64,000 nucleotides of DNA from Monoplex corrugatus (GCA_030674185.1 JAPXFY010000021.1:70044499-70108498), one strand, 5' to 3'. Positions 27,063 to 40,088 are shown, counted from the stretch's first letter. The notes: generated from the sequence alone by a model not told the origin. Translations and numbers: made by a program.

Positions 27063-27345
27063 CTGGCTGGGTGGGTAAACCGTGCACTTCCAAGTGGAAG
27101 GACTTGGGTTCAATCCATCAGGATAGGGTTCAATCCATCAGGATACTCTGTCTGGTCGGTAAAGGGCGGACATTTTTCCGATCTCCCAGGTCAACATGTG
27201 AGCAGACCTGTCTGTGCCTAAACGCCATTTGTGTGTATATATACATGCAGAATAGCAAATAGGCATGCTAAAGATCTTATGCCATATCAGCATTCTGTAC
27301 TGTGTGGAATCATGAAAACACCCAAGCACATGCACTGAAGATGCA
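27063..27345 (+). mobile_element. tRNA-derived SINE, family A, copy 1
   Basis: The head is TGGCTGGGTGGGTAAACCGT (A-box-like) with GGGTTCAATCC (B-box), and the B-box segment GGGTTCAATCCATCAGGATA is duplicated in tandem. The body carries the family signature GATCTCCCAGGTCAACATGT-GAGCAGACCTG, then an AAGATCTTATGCCATATCAG block, and an end with GAATCATGAAAACACCCAAG. Three other copies (31680, 48290, and 37685 on the minus strand) share the signature. It starts exactly where the 35-bp array stops. Confidence 0.8.
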
Positions 27346-27589
27346 AAGTGTGTGATAATGAAGAGAAGTGTGGTCAGCTCCACAACAGTTTGAGTTCTCC
27401 CAGCTCCACACAAAAAATGTCTGATTACGTATAAAGTGCACTGAATCCAAATGAGTGTGGAGAACAGCACTCTACAAGAATGATTTATGGTAAAATATAT
27501 TCTACACCTCCAATGAAGTCTCTTTCGTATGCAGAGTTTTGCACTGTTCATTCTGTCTTCACTTCACTTCCAGCCTGTCTCATCCATTT

Positions 27590-27815
<226 letters not shown>

Positions 27816-28524
27816 TCTCTCTATCTCTGTCAACCATCTCTTTTTTCAATAACAAAACATCAACACAGTTCTGAACCTTGGCTCCAATGGACAAAGACAC
27901 CGACATGACGGTGATGAAAACTAGAAAGGATTCACTCATTAACCCTCCTCCCTCTCCCCCTCTCTCCAACCAGACGAAACCCGAAGAGTCAATGAAGATT
28001 TACATCCTACATTAACTACAGCAGTGAACAGCCAAGATTTTAGTGAGACACTTTGAGAGCCTTTTAAAATGAAAATATGCATATGCACTTTAACAGGTTC
28101 TCACAGCAAGCAGTTTGGACAATTTTATGGGTGTTTATTTTTCTGATCTTTATTAAAAGAGCTTTTAACCCTTTCAGCTTTGCCTGCGCTAACAGTTCGC
28201 TGACACTGCGTGAACTACCAACATAACTGCAAAGGAAAGCAACAAGAAGGAAGTGCACGAAAAGCATTTCCCCTGTATATATTAGTTTCAACAATTTTAA
28301 CTTTTACTTTTCTTTTAGTTTTTCCATTCACTTTTACCAGAAAATGCCACAGTGCAATAATGCCAATGGTCTGCAGCCAGGAAAGATGCCTGGCGTAGTC
28401 ATGTTACGCATGTTAAAGTTATGACTAAAATAAATCAGTAAGCAAGCAAAGTTGCCCATGTGCCTCGTAAGCATGAAGCATGGCGGCAGAAACCATCCTG
28501 AGCTGGGCGCAGGGCTGAACAACA
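27816..28524 (-). other. intron stretch, no exon seen
   Basis: Single-copy DNA in the long intron between exons B and C. I found no open segment with flanking splice sites on the minus strand. Confidence 0.5.
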
Positions 28525-28619
28525 TAACTCTTTTGACTTCCTAACCCTATCCACCAGCTTCTACAGTTACCTGCAGGAAGGTTATAAGGCTGGAGAGACT
28601 GCGACAGTCAAAGTGTTAA
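28525..28619. mobile_element. palindromic MITE, inner-arm-only copy
   Basis: TAACTCTTTTGACTTCCTAA and CCCTATCCACCAGCTT face an imperfect complementary arm ending CAGTCAAAGTGTTAA. Only one pair of arms is present, equal to the inner palindrome of the ~190-bp elements, giving a ~95-bp element. It may be a precursor form or a deletion product. Confidence 0.6.
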
Positions 28620-29388
28620 ACGTGGAAAAGCCTTCTATCATCTGACCGACGAAACCAAAACAGCTGCCCAACTCCATCCAGAAAGTTGAGCAACATGCCC
28701 AGCACAGCATGTGCCCACTGAGGCAGGCAGGTAGATCTGATTGACAGGCCTGTGACTACTGTGCCCTACCACCCACTATGGTACACCTATGTAATAATAA
28801 CAATCCCACACAAGCTTCATCTTATGGCTGTGAGAGTAACAGACTGTAGGCCTATTTACCCACACACAAATGACTGCACTTGTACTCAAGTATAGGCAAC
28901 TGGCACATGGTAAAGATGGGCTATGGAGGAGATTGCTGTTTGTGTGTATGCCAGGGTGAATAAATGTATGTGCACACGCATATGTGAAAACATGCATATG
29001 CATGCATGTGTATGCGTTACACTTAAAGACCTGGCCAGTGTGTTGGGTTTGTTGGCAGGCCTATGAATCTGACTTATTATTTATTACTCCTGTTTTGTTT
29101 TTTGTTTTTTTTGGGGGGGGAAGGGGGAAGCTAGGGAGGTAGTATTTTTTAAATAGTAGTTCTGATGCCTATTTTTGTTACTGCTACTGCCATTGTGTGG
29201 AAATTACATGATGTTTTCTTACTATCATAAGTACAGTGAACACACTTTTCACACTAGTCTGAAGCTATACCAATTGAAAATAGCATCAATTGCCATAACT
29301 ATTTGGGATCTTACAATCACATGACAGTTGTGTTCGTGTCAATCATCACATAGCTCTCAAAATATCTTCTGAAAACAAATAGTTTACT
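28620..29388 (-). other. intron stretch, no exon seen
   Basis: Single-copy DNA with a G-rich interruption near 29113-29127. Nothing coding is supported. Confidence 0.5.
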
Positions 29389-29577
29389 TTAACCCTTTTA
29401 GTCCCACAGCCTGTCCATAAACTGCAAAAACTTACCTCTTTCACTCTCACCCTATCCACCAGCTTCCTGCAGGAAGCTGATGGTTAACGTGAAGGAGTGA
29501 AAGGGTGAAGTTTCTACTTTGCTGTCATGGCAGACAATGCAGATGCTGGCAGATAGGGTGAGGGAGTCAAAGATTAA
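29389..29577. mobile_element. TTAA-flanked palindromic MITE, copy 2
   Basis: 189 bp from TTAA (29389) to TTAA (29574). The outer left arm (CCCTTTTAGTCCCACAGCCT) and right arm (GATAGGGTGAGGGAGTCAAA) enclose a tight inner palindrome (CTATCCACCAGCTTCCTGCA against its complement GGAAGCTGATGG). The right spacer CTTTGCTGTCATGGCAGACA, plus a left spacer with CTGCAAAAACTTA, marks the forward orientation. Confidence 0.78.
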
Positions 29578-30624
29578 TCCCTTGACTGCTGAGGCCATTT
29601 AAAGTAGGTCAACAGCCCAATGCTGGACTAATTCTTTAGACTGCAAAGAAGTTCATCTTGTTATTGATGCGAAGACAACAGTCATGACAAAGAAGAGAGG
29701 GACAATACTAGCGGAATTCAATCATCCATTCATTGTTATAATCACCCTCAGAATCTGCATCTGCCAGTATTTCTGTAAAAGCTTCATCAAATGTTAAGTT
29801 ATCATAAACTTCATACCATAGAGATTGGGAAATGTTTACTCCGGCCACCAAACCTTTTTTTTTTTTTTTTTTTTTAAATACAAACACTACATGTTGCATA
29901 CCAATGAGAAGGGAAATAATTCTAGTTTTTGACTGTGTGCTTATCATTCATGTGCAAAGCAACGCTGGTGATTTATTGGCAACAGATCAACGGTGGAGGT
30001 CAGTGATGAACAGGTTTGTCACTTGCATTGCAGCATAGATTCAAGAAGTTAGAAAAAAAACATACGGACGCACACATGCGCAGACAGACAGACAAACACA
30101 CACACACGCACGCATGAACACACACACACACACGCGCACACATACACACACTAGAAAACAACACTACACATATAAATCAGATTTCACTCCAGTCTTTCTC
30201 TAGAACACAGGAGGATTGCGGTACATTCAGGTGGCATCTCTACCTCAAGTGCCTGACTCTTTTGATGCCAAACTATCATTCTCAAACCACTTGACTCTTC
30301 TGATGCCAAACATCCCATCAATCTCAACCCACCTCACGGAAAACACATCACAGGAACTGCGTCCCATTCCATTCCACTACACATACATTCTCTGCAGATT
30401 TGGAAATATCACAGAGACAAAAATGTACCCTGTGGCAAAGCCAGGTGTAGTCAGACGTTTTACAAGGCACCACTTGTATGTCAACTGGTGAAAGTACAAG
30501 TCAACTGGTGAAAGGATGAAGGAATTTCTGTTAACACTGAAGAACAGATTTCAGGACAACAGAAGCAATGTAGAACACATTCTACCCATAATAACACAAT
30601 GCAGGCCAGAGGACAGACCACACA
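29578..30624 (-). other. intron stretch, no exon seen
   Basis: Single-copy DNA with a poly-T tract (about 29854-29875) and a CA/GACA-rich stretch at 30070-30150. The open frames at 29708-29947 and 30216-30491 lack splice or start support and are not called. Confidence 0.5.
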
Positions 30625-31555
30625 ACTAGCTGTTCCTAGCAGTAGCCTTGTACTGTGACGACACAACTAGCTGTTCCTAGCAGTAGCCTTGTACTGTGAC
30701 AACACAACTAGCTGTTCCGTTCTCCAAGCAGTAGCCTTGTACTGTGACAACTACACACAACTAGCTGTTCCTAGCAGTAGCCTTGTACTGTGACAACACA
30801 ACTAGCTGTTCCGTTCCCAAGCAGTAGCCTTGTACTGTGACAACACAACTAGCTGTTCCGTTCTCCAAGCAGTAGCCTTGTACTGTGACAACACAACTAG
30901 CTGTTCCAAGCAGTAGCCTTGTACTGTGACAACACAACTAGCTGTTCCAAGCAGTAGCCTTGTACTGTGACAACACAACTAGCTGTTCCAAGCAGTAGCC
31001 TTGTACTGTGACAACACAACTAGCTGTTCCAAGCAGTAGCCTTGTACTGTGACAACACAACTAGCTGTTCCAAGCAGTAGCCTTGTACTGTGACAACACA
31101 ACTAGCTGTTCCAAGCAGTAGCCTTATACTGTAACACAACTAGCTGTTCCAAGCAGTAGCCTTGTATTGTGACAACACAACTAGCTGTTCCAAGCAGTAG
31201 CCTTGTACTGTGACAACTACACACAAGCTGTTCCAAGCAGTAGCCTTGTACTGTGACAACACAACTAGCTGTTCCAAGCAGTAGCCTTGTACTGTGACAA
31301 GTAAACACAACTAGCTGTTCCAAGCAGTAGCCTTGTACTGTGACAAGTAAACACAACTAGCTGTTCCAAGCAGTAGCCTTGTACTGTAACACAACTAGCT
31401 GTTCCAAGCAGTAGCCTTGTACTGTGACAACACAACTAGCTGTTCCAAGCAGTAGCCTTGTACTGTGACAACACAACTAGCTGTTCCAAGCAGTAGCCTT
31501 GTACTGTGACAACACAACTAGCTGTTCCAAGCAGTAGCCTTGTATTGTGACAAGT
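30625..31555. repeat. 41-bp minisatellite, ~22 copies
   Basis: Units of CAACTAGCTGTTCCAAGCAG and TAGCCTTGTACTGTGACAACA, period 41 bp. Early units have CCTAGCAG or CCGTTCTCCAAGCAG variants and some carry an inserted CTACA or GTAAA near the unit end. The array lies in the long intron between exons B and C. Confidence 0.96.
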
Positions 31556-31679
31556 AACTTATGGATCAGATGCAATGTGTGGAACCATACTTATGGCGAA
31601 CTGATGGCTGGAAAAGAAACAACAGAACAACGATATGACGTTATGGCATAACCACTCAAACCTCTGTCCGCACGAGCAC

Positions 31680-31945
31680 AATTGTCAAATGGGTAAGACG
31701 CCAGACTTCAGTTGGAAGGTCTGGTTTCCATTCTGCCTAGATACTTTCTGCCTGGAGGGTAAAGGGTGGAGAATTTTTCCAGTCTCCCAGGTTAACATGT
31801 GTGCAGGCCTGTTGGTGTTTAAATCCTCTTCATGTGTACGTGCATAAAGAGCATGACGTCTGCATGTTACAGACACAATACGTCACGTCAATCAGTGTTC
31901 AGTGGCTAATGGAAAACATGAAATCACCCAGCATGCATGTGCACA
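31680..31945 (+). mobile_element. tRNA-derived SINE, family A, copy 2
   Basis: It contains GGGTAAGACGCCAGACTTCA, a decayed B-box (GGTCTGGTTTCCATTC), the signature CCAGTCTCCCAGGTTAACAT-GTGTGCAGGCCTG, and an end block CAGTGTTCAGTGGCTAATGG-AAAACATGAAATCACCCAGC. It sits between two unrelated minisatellites; the 56-bp array begins directly after its 3' end. Confidence 0.78.
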
Positions 31946-31952
31946 CAAGACA

Positions 31953-34900
31953 CAATATACAGACTGTGGCAATACACTGACTACACAGTGTAGTCAAGAC
32001 ACAATATACAGACTGTGGCAATACATTGACTACACAGTGTAGTCAAGACACAAGACACAATATACAGACTGTGGCAATACACTGACTACACAGTGTAGTC
32101 AAGACACAAGACACAATATACAGACTGTGGCAATACACTGACTACACAGTGTAGTCAAGACACAATATACAGACTGTGGCAATACACTGACTACACAGTG
32201 TAGTCAAGACACAAGACACAATATACAGACTGTGGCAATACACTGACTACACAGTGTAGTCAAGACACAAGACACAATATACAGACTGTGGCAATACACT
32301 GACTACACACTGTAGTCAAGACACAAGACACAATATACAGACTGTGGCAATACACTGACTACACACTGTAGTCAAGACACAATATACAGACTGTGGCAAT
32401 ACACTGACTACACAGTGTAGTCAAGACACAATATATAGACTGTGGCAATACACTGACTACAGACTGTAGTCAAGACACAAGACACAATATACAGACTGTG
32501 GCAATACACTGACTACACAGTGTAGTCAAGACACAAGACACAATATACAGACTGTGGCAATACACTGACTACACAGTGTAGTCAAGACACAATATACAGA
32601 CTGTGGCAATACACTGACTACACAGTGTAGTCAAGACACAAGACACAATATACAGACTGTGGCAATACACTGACTACACAGTGTAGTCAAGACACAAGAC
32701 ACAATATACAGACTGTGGCAATACACTGACTACACAGTGTAGTCAAGACACAAGACACAATATACAGACTGTGGCAATACACTGACTACACAGTGTAGTC
32801 AAGACACAAGACACAATATACAGACTGTGGCAATACACTGACTACACAGTGTAGTCAAGACACAAGACACAATATACAGACTGTGGCAATACACTGACTA
32901 CACAGTGTAGTCAAGACACAAGACACAATATACAGACTGTGGCAATACACTGACTACACAGTGTAGTCAAGACACAATATACAGACTGTGGCAATACACT
33001 GACTACAGACTGTAGTCAAGACACAAGACACAATATACAGACTGTGGCAATACACTGACTACACAGTGTAATCAAGACACAAGACACAATATACAGACTG
33101 TGGCAATACACTGACTACACAGTGTAGTCAAGACACAAGACACAATATACAGACTGTGGCAATACACTGACTACACAGTGTAGTCAAGACACAAGACACA
33201 ATATACAGACTGTGGCAATATACTGACTACACACTGTAGTCAAGACACAAGACACAATATACAGACTGTGGCAATACACTGACTACACAGTGTAGTCAAG
33301 ACACAAGACACAATATACAGACTGTGGCAATACACTGACTACACACTGTAGTCAAGACACAAGACACAATATACAGACTGTGGCAATACACTGACTACAC
33401 AGTGTAGTCAAGACACAATATACAGACTGTGGCAATACACTGACTACACAGTGTAGTCAAGACACAAGACACAATATACAGACTGTGGCAATACACTGAC
33501 TACACAGTGTAGTCAAGACACAATATACAGACTGTGGCAATACACTGACTACAGACTGTAGTCAAGACACAAGACACAATATACAGACTGTGGCAATACA
33601 CTGACTACACAGTGTAGTCAAGACACAATATACAGACTGTGGCAATACACTGACTACACAGTGTAGTCAAGACACAAGACACAATATACAGACTGTGGCA
33701 ATACACTGACTACAGACTGTAGTCAAGACACAAGACACAATATACAGACTGTGGCAATACACTGACTACACAGTGTAGTCAAGACACAAGACACAATATA
33801 CAGACTGTGGCAATACACTGACTACAGACTGTAGTCAAGACACAAGACACAATATACAGACTGTGGCAATACACTGACTACACAGTGTAGTCAAGACACA
33901 ATATACAGACTGTGGCAATACACTGACTACAGACTGTAGTCAAGACACAAGACACAATATACAGACTGTGGCAATACACTGACTACACAGTGTAGTCAAG
34001 ACACAAGACACAATATACAGACTGTGGCAATACACTGACTACACACTGTAGTCAAGACACAAGACACAATATACAGACTGTGGCAATACACTGACTACAC
34101 ACTGTAGTCAAGACACAATATACAGACTGTGGCAATACACTGACTACAGACTGTAGTCAAGACACAAGACACAATATACAGACTGTGGCAATACACTGAC
34201 TACACAGTGTAGTCAAGACACAAGACACAATATACAGACTGTGGCAATACACTGACTACACACTGTAGTCAAGTCACAAGACACAATATACAGACTGTGG
34301 CAATACACTGACTACACAGTGTAGTCAAGACACAAGACACAATATACAGACTGTGGCAATACACTGACTACACACTGTAGTCAAGACACAAGACACAATA
34401 TACAGACTGTGGCAATACACTGACTACAGACTGTAGTCAAGACACAAGACACAATATACAGACTGTGGCAATACACTGACTACACAGTGTAGTCAAGACA
34501 CAAGACACAATATACAGACTGTGGCAATACACTGACTACACAGTGTAGTCAAGACACAAGACACAATATACAGACTGTGGCAATACACTGACTACAGACT
34601 GTAGTCAAGACACAAGACACAATATACAGACTGTGGCAATACACTGACTACACACTGTAGTCAAGACACAAGACACTATATACAGACTGTGGCAATACAC
34701 TGACTACACAGTGTAGTCAAGACACAAGACACAATATACAGACTGTGGCAATACACTGACTACACAGTGTAGTCAAGACACAAGACACAATATACAGACT
34801 GTGGCAATACACTGACTACACAGTGTAGTCAAGACACAAGACACAATATACAGACTGTGGCAATACACTGACTACACAGTGTAGTCAAGACACAATATAC

Positions 34901-35268
34901 AGACTGTGGCAATACACTGACTACAGACTGTAGTCAAGACACAAGACACAATATACAGACTGTGGCAATACACTGACTACACAGTGTAATCAAGACACAA
35001 GACACAATATACAGACTGTGGCAATACACTGACTACACAGTGTAGTCAAGACACAAGACACAATATACAGACTGTGGCAATACACTGACTACACAGTGTA
35101 GTCAAGACACAAGACACAATATACAGACTGTGGCAATACACTGACTACACAGTGTAGTCAAGACACAATATACAGACTGTGGCAATACACTGACTACACA
35201 GTGTAGTCAAGACACAAGACACAATATACAGACTGTGGCAATACACTGACTACACAGTGTAGTCAAGA
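31953..35268. repeat. 56/49-bp hairpin minisatellite, ~60 copies
   Basis: Units read GACACAAGACACAATATACA, GACTGTGGCAATACACTGAC and TACACAGTGTAGTCAA (56 bp); a 49-bp form lacks one GACACAA. Each unit contains a near-perfect palindrome, TGACTACACAGTGTAGTCA. The alternative TGACTACAGACTGTAGTCA preserves pairing, and the intermediate TGACTACACACTGTAGTCA breaks only the innermost pair. It is the second longest array here and lies in the intron between exons B and C. Confidence 0.97.
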
Positions 35269-35504
35269 CAACGTGTATACACACATCGGGGAAATGATCA
35301 AAAACACTTCAGAAACAAAGTACAGACAAAGACCTCTGACCTTTACCAAGCTGTATCATTTCACCATATTCAAACTTCCTATCCTCCCCCCAACACACAC
35401 ACCCCCAACCTGTCCTCTACCCACCATCCATTTCCTGTCATTCATAAAACACCAGCTGTAGGTCATTTTTTTTTTCATTATTTCTTCACTCTTCCACCAA
35501 TTTC
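35269..35504 (-). other. intron stretch between two arrays
   Basis: Short single-copy AT-rich stretch with a poly-T run near 35467. No exon seen. Confidence 0.5.
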
Positions 35505-36452
35505 CTGCTGGATACAACTGTGATCTATGCTAGAACTTTTGTACTCATCACACACTCATGAGATGGCTGGATACAACTGTGATCTATGCTAGAACTTTTG
35601 TATTCACCACACACTCATAAGATGGCTGGATACAACTGTGATCTATGCTAGAACTTTTGTATTCACCACACACTCATAAGATGGCTGGATACAACTGTGA
35701 TCTATGCTAGAACTTTTGTATTCACCACACACTCATAAGATGGCTGGATACAACTGTGATCTATGCTAGAACTTTTGTACTCATCACACACTCATGAGAT
35801 GGCTGGATACAACTGTGATCTATGCTAGAACTTTTGTATTCACCACACACTCATAAGATGGCTGGATACAACTGTGATCTATGCTAGAACTTTTGTATTC
35901 ACCACACACTCATGAGATGGCTGGATACAACTGTGATCTATGCTAGAACTTTTGTATTCACCACACACTCATAAGATGGCTGGATACAACTGTGATCTAT
36001 GCTAGAACTTTTGTATTCACCACACACTCATGAGATGGCTGGATACAACTGTGATCTATGCTAGAACTTTTGTATTCACCACACACTCATAAGATGGCTG
36101 GATACAACTGTGATCTATGCTAGAACTTTTGTATTCACCACACACTCATAAGATGGCTGGATACAACTGTGATCTATGCTAGAACTTTTGTATTCACCAC
36201 ACACTCATAAGATGGCTGGACACAACTGTGATCTATGCTAGAACTTTTGTATTCACCACACACTCATAAGATGGCTGGATACAACTGTGATCTATGCTAG
36301 AACTTTTGTATTCACACACACACTCATAAGATGGCTGGATACAACTGTGATCTATGCTAGAACTTTTGTATTCACCACACACTCATAAGATGGCTGGACA
36401 CAACTGTGATCTATGCTAGAACTTTTGTATTCACCACACACTCATAAGATTA
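35505..36452. repeat. 59-60-bp minisatellite, ~16 copies
   Basis: Units of GCTGGATACAACTGTGATCT, ATGCTAGAACTTTTGTATTC and ACCACACACTCATAAGATG. Two linked subtypes occur, GTACTCATCACACACTCATGAG and GTATTCACCACACACTCATAAG. The array ends about 55 bp beyond the exon B donor on the transcript strand. Confidence 0.96.
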
Positions 36453-36506
36453 CATATTATAATTCACTGACAATGAAAACATCAGCAAAGTAGCCAGGAG
36501 ACTTAC

Positions 36507-36665
36507 TTTTTGTTGATGTGGTTGTGGCCATCACCATGACTGTTGTTGTTGACGGCAGTGGGAATGCCTCGTTTCTGTGTCACTGTGTCGGAGGAGGTAC
36601 GTCTGTACTGCGCGTTGTTGGCCAACCGACGCTGTTCCTTCACACTCTGTGCGCTCAGGGCGTTC
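36507..36665 (-). CDS. internal exon of the Ser-rich gene (exon B)
   Basis: On the minus strand the acceptor GGCCTCCAATTGCAG opens the exon at 36665 and the donor GTAAGT begins at 36506. The 159 bp are one base, 52 open codons and two bases. The first base completes AGG Arg with exon A, and the last AA becomes AAC Asn with exon C. The peptide starts NALSAQSVKEQRRLANNAQY, then RRTSSDTVTQKRGIPTAVNN, and ends in a His/Asn/Gly-rich tail (NSHGDGHNHINK). The first half is charged and could form a helix. RRTSS fits a basophilic kinase target pattern, which is inference. I do not recognise the family. Both splice sites are close to consensus and composition is GC-richer than the introns. Confidence 0.8.
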
Positions 36666-36867
36666 CTGCAATTGGAGGCCACACCGTTCAGTTTTTGAAC
36701 AAGAATGGAGACTAATATGTTTTCAAACAAGAAGTTCACTTCAACCATGTGACAATCTCAGATAAACGATCCAGTAATGCATCATTAACTTCTTTTTTAC
36801 GTTCACTTCATGGCTATTTTTAACAGAAGTCAAAATGAAAATTAATGACACAAAACAGCTGACTGAC

Positions 36868-36906
<39 letters not shown>

Positions 36907-37684
36907 GTAGATGTGCCGAAGTTAGTCTGAATAACCTGTTTATTAATTTCTCCCTCTTTCCTCCTATAAAATTTGTTGTTTATTTTCAACACCTTTAAAA
37001 TTTCTTTTCAATTTATAGAAATATCTTAACACTTTTACAAAGACAGGTCACAGCATTACAATTTAATACACAATAATTGCATGCAACAGATTATTTCATA
37101 CTTCACAGACACAATTACACATGAAGACAACATTATACTGACTGTCCCTCACTGTGCTGGTGTCATCTTAAAAGCTTGATATAAAATCCACACAGATACC
37201 ATCTTCCTTCCAGTTCAAAACCTTAACAGTTCAACATGTCTTGTGCACACTGAGTGTTCATGCTTAACCTTACTGGCAGATCAGGATGGAGCACACATGG
37301 AACTGCACCAATGCCATAAATTCCTAACAAATTCCAACACCAATATTCCTTCCTAATATCACTTCCTTTCACCCCAAAACTATGGGGGGAAATGTGTAAT
37401 GAGAGGTGAGGGAGGGAGGGAGATAGACAGACAGACAGACAGCAAGAGAGAGAGAGAGAGAGAGAGTGTGTGTGTGTGTGTGTGTACATGTGTGCATGTA
37501 CATATGTGTATATTGTTTATGGGCTGCAAGTCTCAATCAATGCACATGCAATTTGCGAGTGATTTTTTTTTTTGTTTTTTTTTTGTGTGTGTGTTTTTGC
37601 TGTTGTTTTACCACCACCTATAAGGCAGTCATATTCTGTTTTCAGAGGTCTGTATACAGGGCATTTTTTTGTTTCCAAAAGCCA
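36666..37684 (-). other. intron between exons A and B (part)
   Basis: AT-rich non-coding DNA with a ~32-bp poly-T tract at about 36873-36904 and a GACA/GA/TG microsatellite at about 37422-37490. No exon seen. Confidence 0.55.
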
Positions 37685-37925
37685 CCATACACTGACATGG
37701 CTTACAGCATCTTCAATGTATACATCTGATGTTCTGTGCACATATACATAGTAAGGGGGATCAGGCATTAGCATGTCAGCACATATGCTGACCTGGTAGA
37801 CTGGAAAAAATCTCCACATTTCACACCTGGTTGGTAGCCAAGCAGACTCAAACCCCTTCAACCAGGAGGAACAGGGTCTTAACCACTTGATTAATGATTC
37901 TGTCATACAGGTGGGACAGGGATCA
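37685..37925 (-). mobile_element. tRNA-derived SINE, family A, minus copy
   Basis: Read on the minus strand it has AATCAAGTGGTTAAGACCCT (A-box-like) and GGGGTTTGAGTC (B-box). The signature CCAGTCTACCAGGTCAGCAT-ATGCTGACATGC is followed by CATCAGATGTATACATTGAA and AGATGCTGTAAGCCATGTCA. Block order matches the three plus-oriented copies, so this is an independent insertion in the opposite orientation. Confidence 0.75.
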
Positions 37926-39914
37926 AGTTCACTTTGTTCACATAAAGACATTCACTGCAAGTTTTCAAGAAAACTGTTGTACAAATGCCCGCAACAGACA
38001 ACCTACTGTGAGCTCTCTAGACTTAAAACCAGGGCAGACAAAAGATTAATGGGACAGTGTAAACAAAATATAAAAGGGCTGAAGAAATTAAACGACACTT
38101 ATATTCATACAAAACTAACATCAAACACATCAGGAACAGATAAAGAATGTAACATGTTCTTGCTGACCTTCACAACAAACTTCAGAACCAAGTTAGGAAG
38201 AACAAGAACAGCTAATGGCAATGCATTTCAACTTTTTAAAAAAAGGTCAATGCGCTATATATGTGACATGAATCTTTAATCATGCACCCACTTTTTCTTC
38301 CTTCTAAGGAAGAACAAAAAAGCATCACATTGTACTTTTTTCTACAAAGAAAACAAGAATCCATATATAAACACAAAACTGAGTAAAGCAAACTGATGTG
38401 AGAAAGATCAGACTGAAAAATGTTAATTAAAAACCAAAAGTAAAAAATCCCAAAGTGGTAAAAGAAAGAAATATAAGGGGTGGTGGCGGGAAGAACCAAT
38501 CAGAAAAATAACTGACAGACTGACAGTTAATAAATGTTGCCACTTAATAATAAATCAAAACACAAGAAGGAACAAGCAACCCCCCTCTCTCTCTCTCTCT
38601 ACAATATCACATTAAGCTCTACAGCCTGAAAAAGAAACACTTATAGAAATATAAAGGTCAGAAATGATTTAATAAGGTAACGCAACACACATTCTGCTGG
38701 GAATGTTTCAACAGAGCGTGATATTTTAAGCTTTATCCATCAATTTCACATTGCACACACATACTTCAAAGCATGTGTCCATGCAACTGCATGCGCGCGC
38801 ACTCACACACACACACATACACATGCGCACGCGCCCTTCAAGAACAGGCTACAAAAGAAGCAACTGCTTTATTGCTACGATAAGAAAAAAAATGTATAGA
38901 TGATTTCAACTTGGTCTTAAACACTTGTAAACACTGTGACCACATAAAAGAAGAAAAGCAGAAAAATCAATGGAAAAAGCACAAAAAACAACAGAAAAAT
39001 AAAATCCAATCAAATCCTGTGCACATATGAAAAAATCTTGGTGATAATCAGCCTGAAAATGTCACAGCCTAAAAAAAAAAACAATGACCAAAGTTTTAAA
39101 AAATAAAATGATAAATTGAAAACACAATAAAACTTAATCCTGCACACATGTGACCAGTAGATGGTTGTTGATAAGTGTGCAACAACAACAACCTGGTGAT
39201 GAAAACAGAGAGAAAAAAGGCAAGAATCTAGATTTAAAGCCATCATCCATACAGAAACAACCATCCATAGGCTTTCCTCACGCTCAAAGCACTGATTAAA
39301 ACATGAGGGGAAAGTGTTCAGATTCTACTGAAACAAGTTTGGTTTTTAAACTTCAGGGTTAATGTTTACTCCAATCAGAATTTCACTTGAAATCAGCGAA
39401 AGGAGAAGACGAACAGGAGGCAAACTAAAGTTAGACACAGACTGTACAATTTATTATACATTCTAATCATTTCAATAATTAAGTTTTATGTAATATTGAA
39501 ACATTCAAACAGAAATTTAAAAGGATTAGTTGCACTTCTCACATAACTGTAACGATGGCGACGACATCCCCTCACAGCAAATTCATCACTGCTTTCATTT
39601 TGCCACAATGTGCATACCCCAATAACAGGACTTCACGTTTAGTTGAACAGTGTCCAAACCCTCCACCTCCCCCATCGTTCAAATGCCACCCAAACCTCCC
39701 TCAAACACATGGACAACAGTGATGTCATAAGCAATTAATTATTAAAAGCAGTAAAGTGCAAATGCATCGACTGTTATAAGACACATCAATATATACACAG
39801 AAAGTGTTGAGAAGCGTGTATAATATGCACGACCAAAGCAGAAACAACAACATATACACTACACACACAGCGGCGTCAGTCATGAAAGCGCGCCCAGCCA
39901 GTCCAATACCATAC
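37926..39914 (-). other. intron between exons A and B (distal part)
   Basis: AT-rich single-copy DNA with short CT (near 38587) and CA/GCGC (near 38795-38835) tracts. The plus-strand open frame 37887-38279 and minus-strand frames here lack splice support and have non-coding composition. No exon seen. Confidence 0.55.
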
Positions 39915-40088
39915 CTATACTCCCATTCCGAGAGAATGTAGTCGGAATGGGGGCGGGCGTCAGCCGACCCCGAATAGTTATCAAGGTCATCGACATAGCA
40001 AGGGGAGTGGACATTGGCGTAAGGGAGGCAACTGTCATGCAAATGAAGACCCCGAGGGGGAGCAGGGGGCTGCTCAAAGACGGAGCCG
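39915..40088 (-). CDS. internal exon of the Ser-rich gene (exon A)
   Basis: On the minus strand the acceptor GTGTGTTCTTGCTTGCAG opens the exon at 40088 and the donor GTATGG begins at 39914. The 174 bp are one base, 57 open codons and two bases (AG, completed to AGG Arg by exon B). The peptide starts GSVFEQPPAPPRGLHLHDSC, continues through LPYANVHSPCYVDDLDNY and ends PHSDYILSEWEY. It has a proline-rich start (PPAPPR, like an SH3-binding motif, inference) followed by an acidic, Tyr-rich segment; YANV and YVDD are tyrosine-centred. It is GC-rich and clearly coding-like compared with its flanks. The exon before it, which must end with two bases of a split codon, was not found. Confidence 0.8.

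Noticed and set aside
31953..35268. CRISPR array
   Set aside because: Palindromic repeats at regular spacing looked suggestive, but the whole unit, including the spacer, is conserved. This is a eukaryotic minisatellite.
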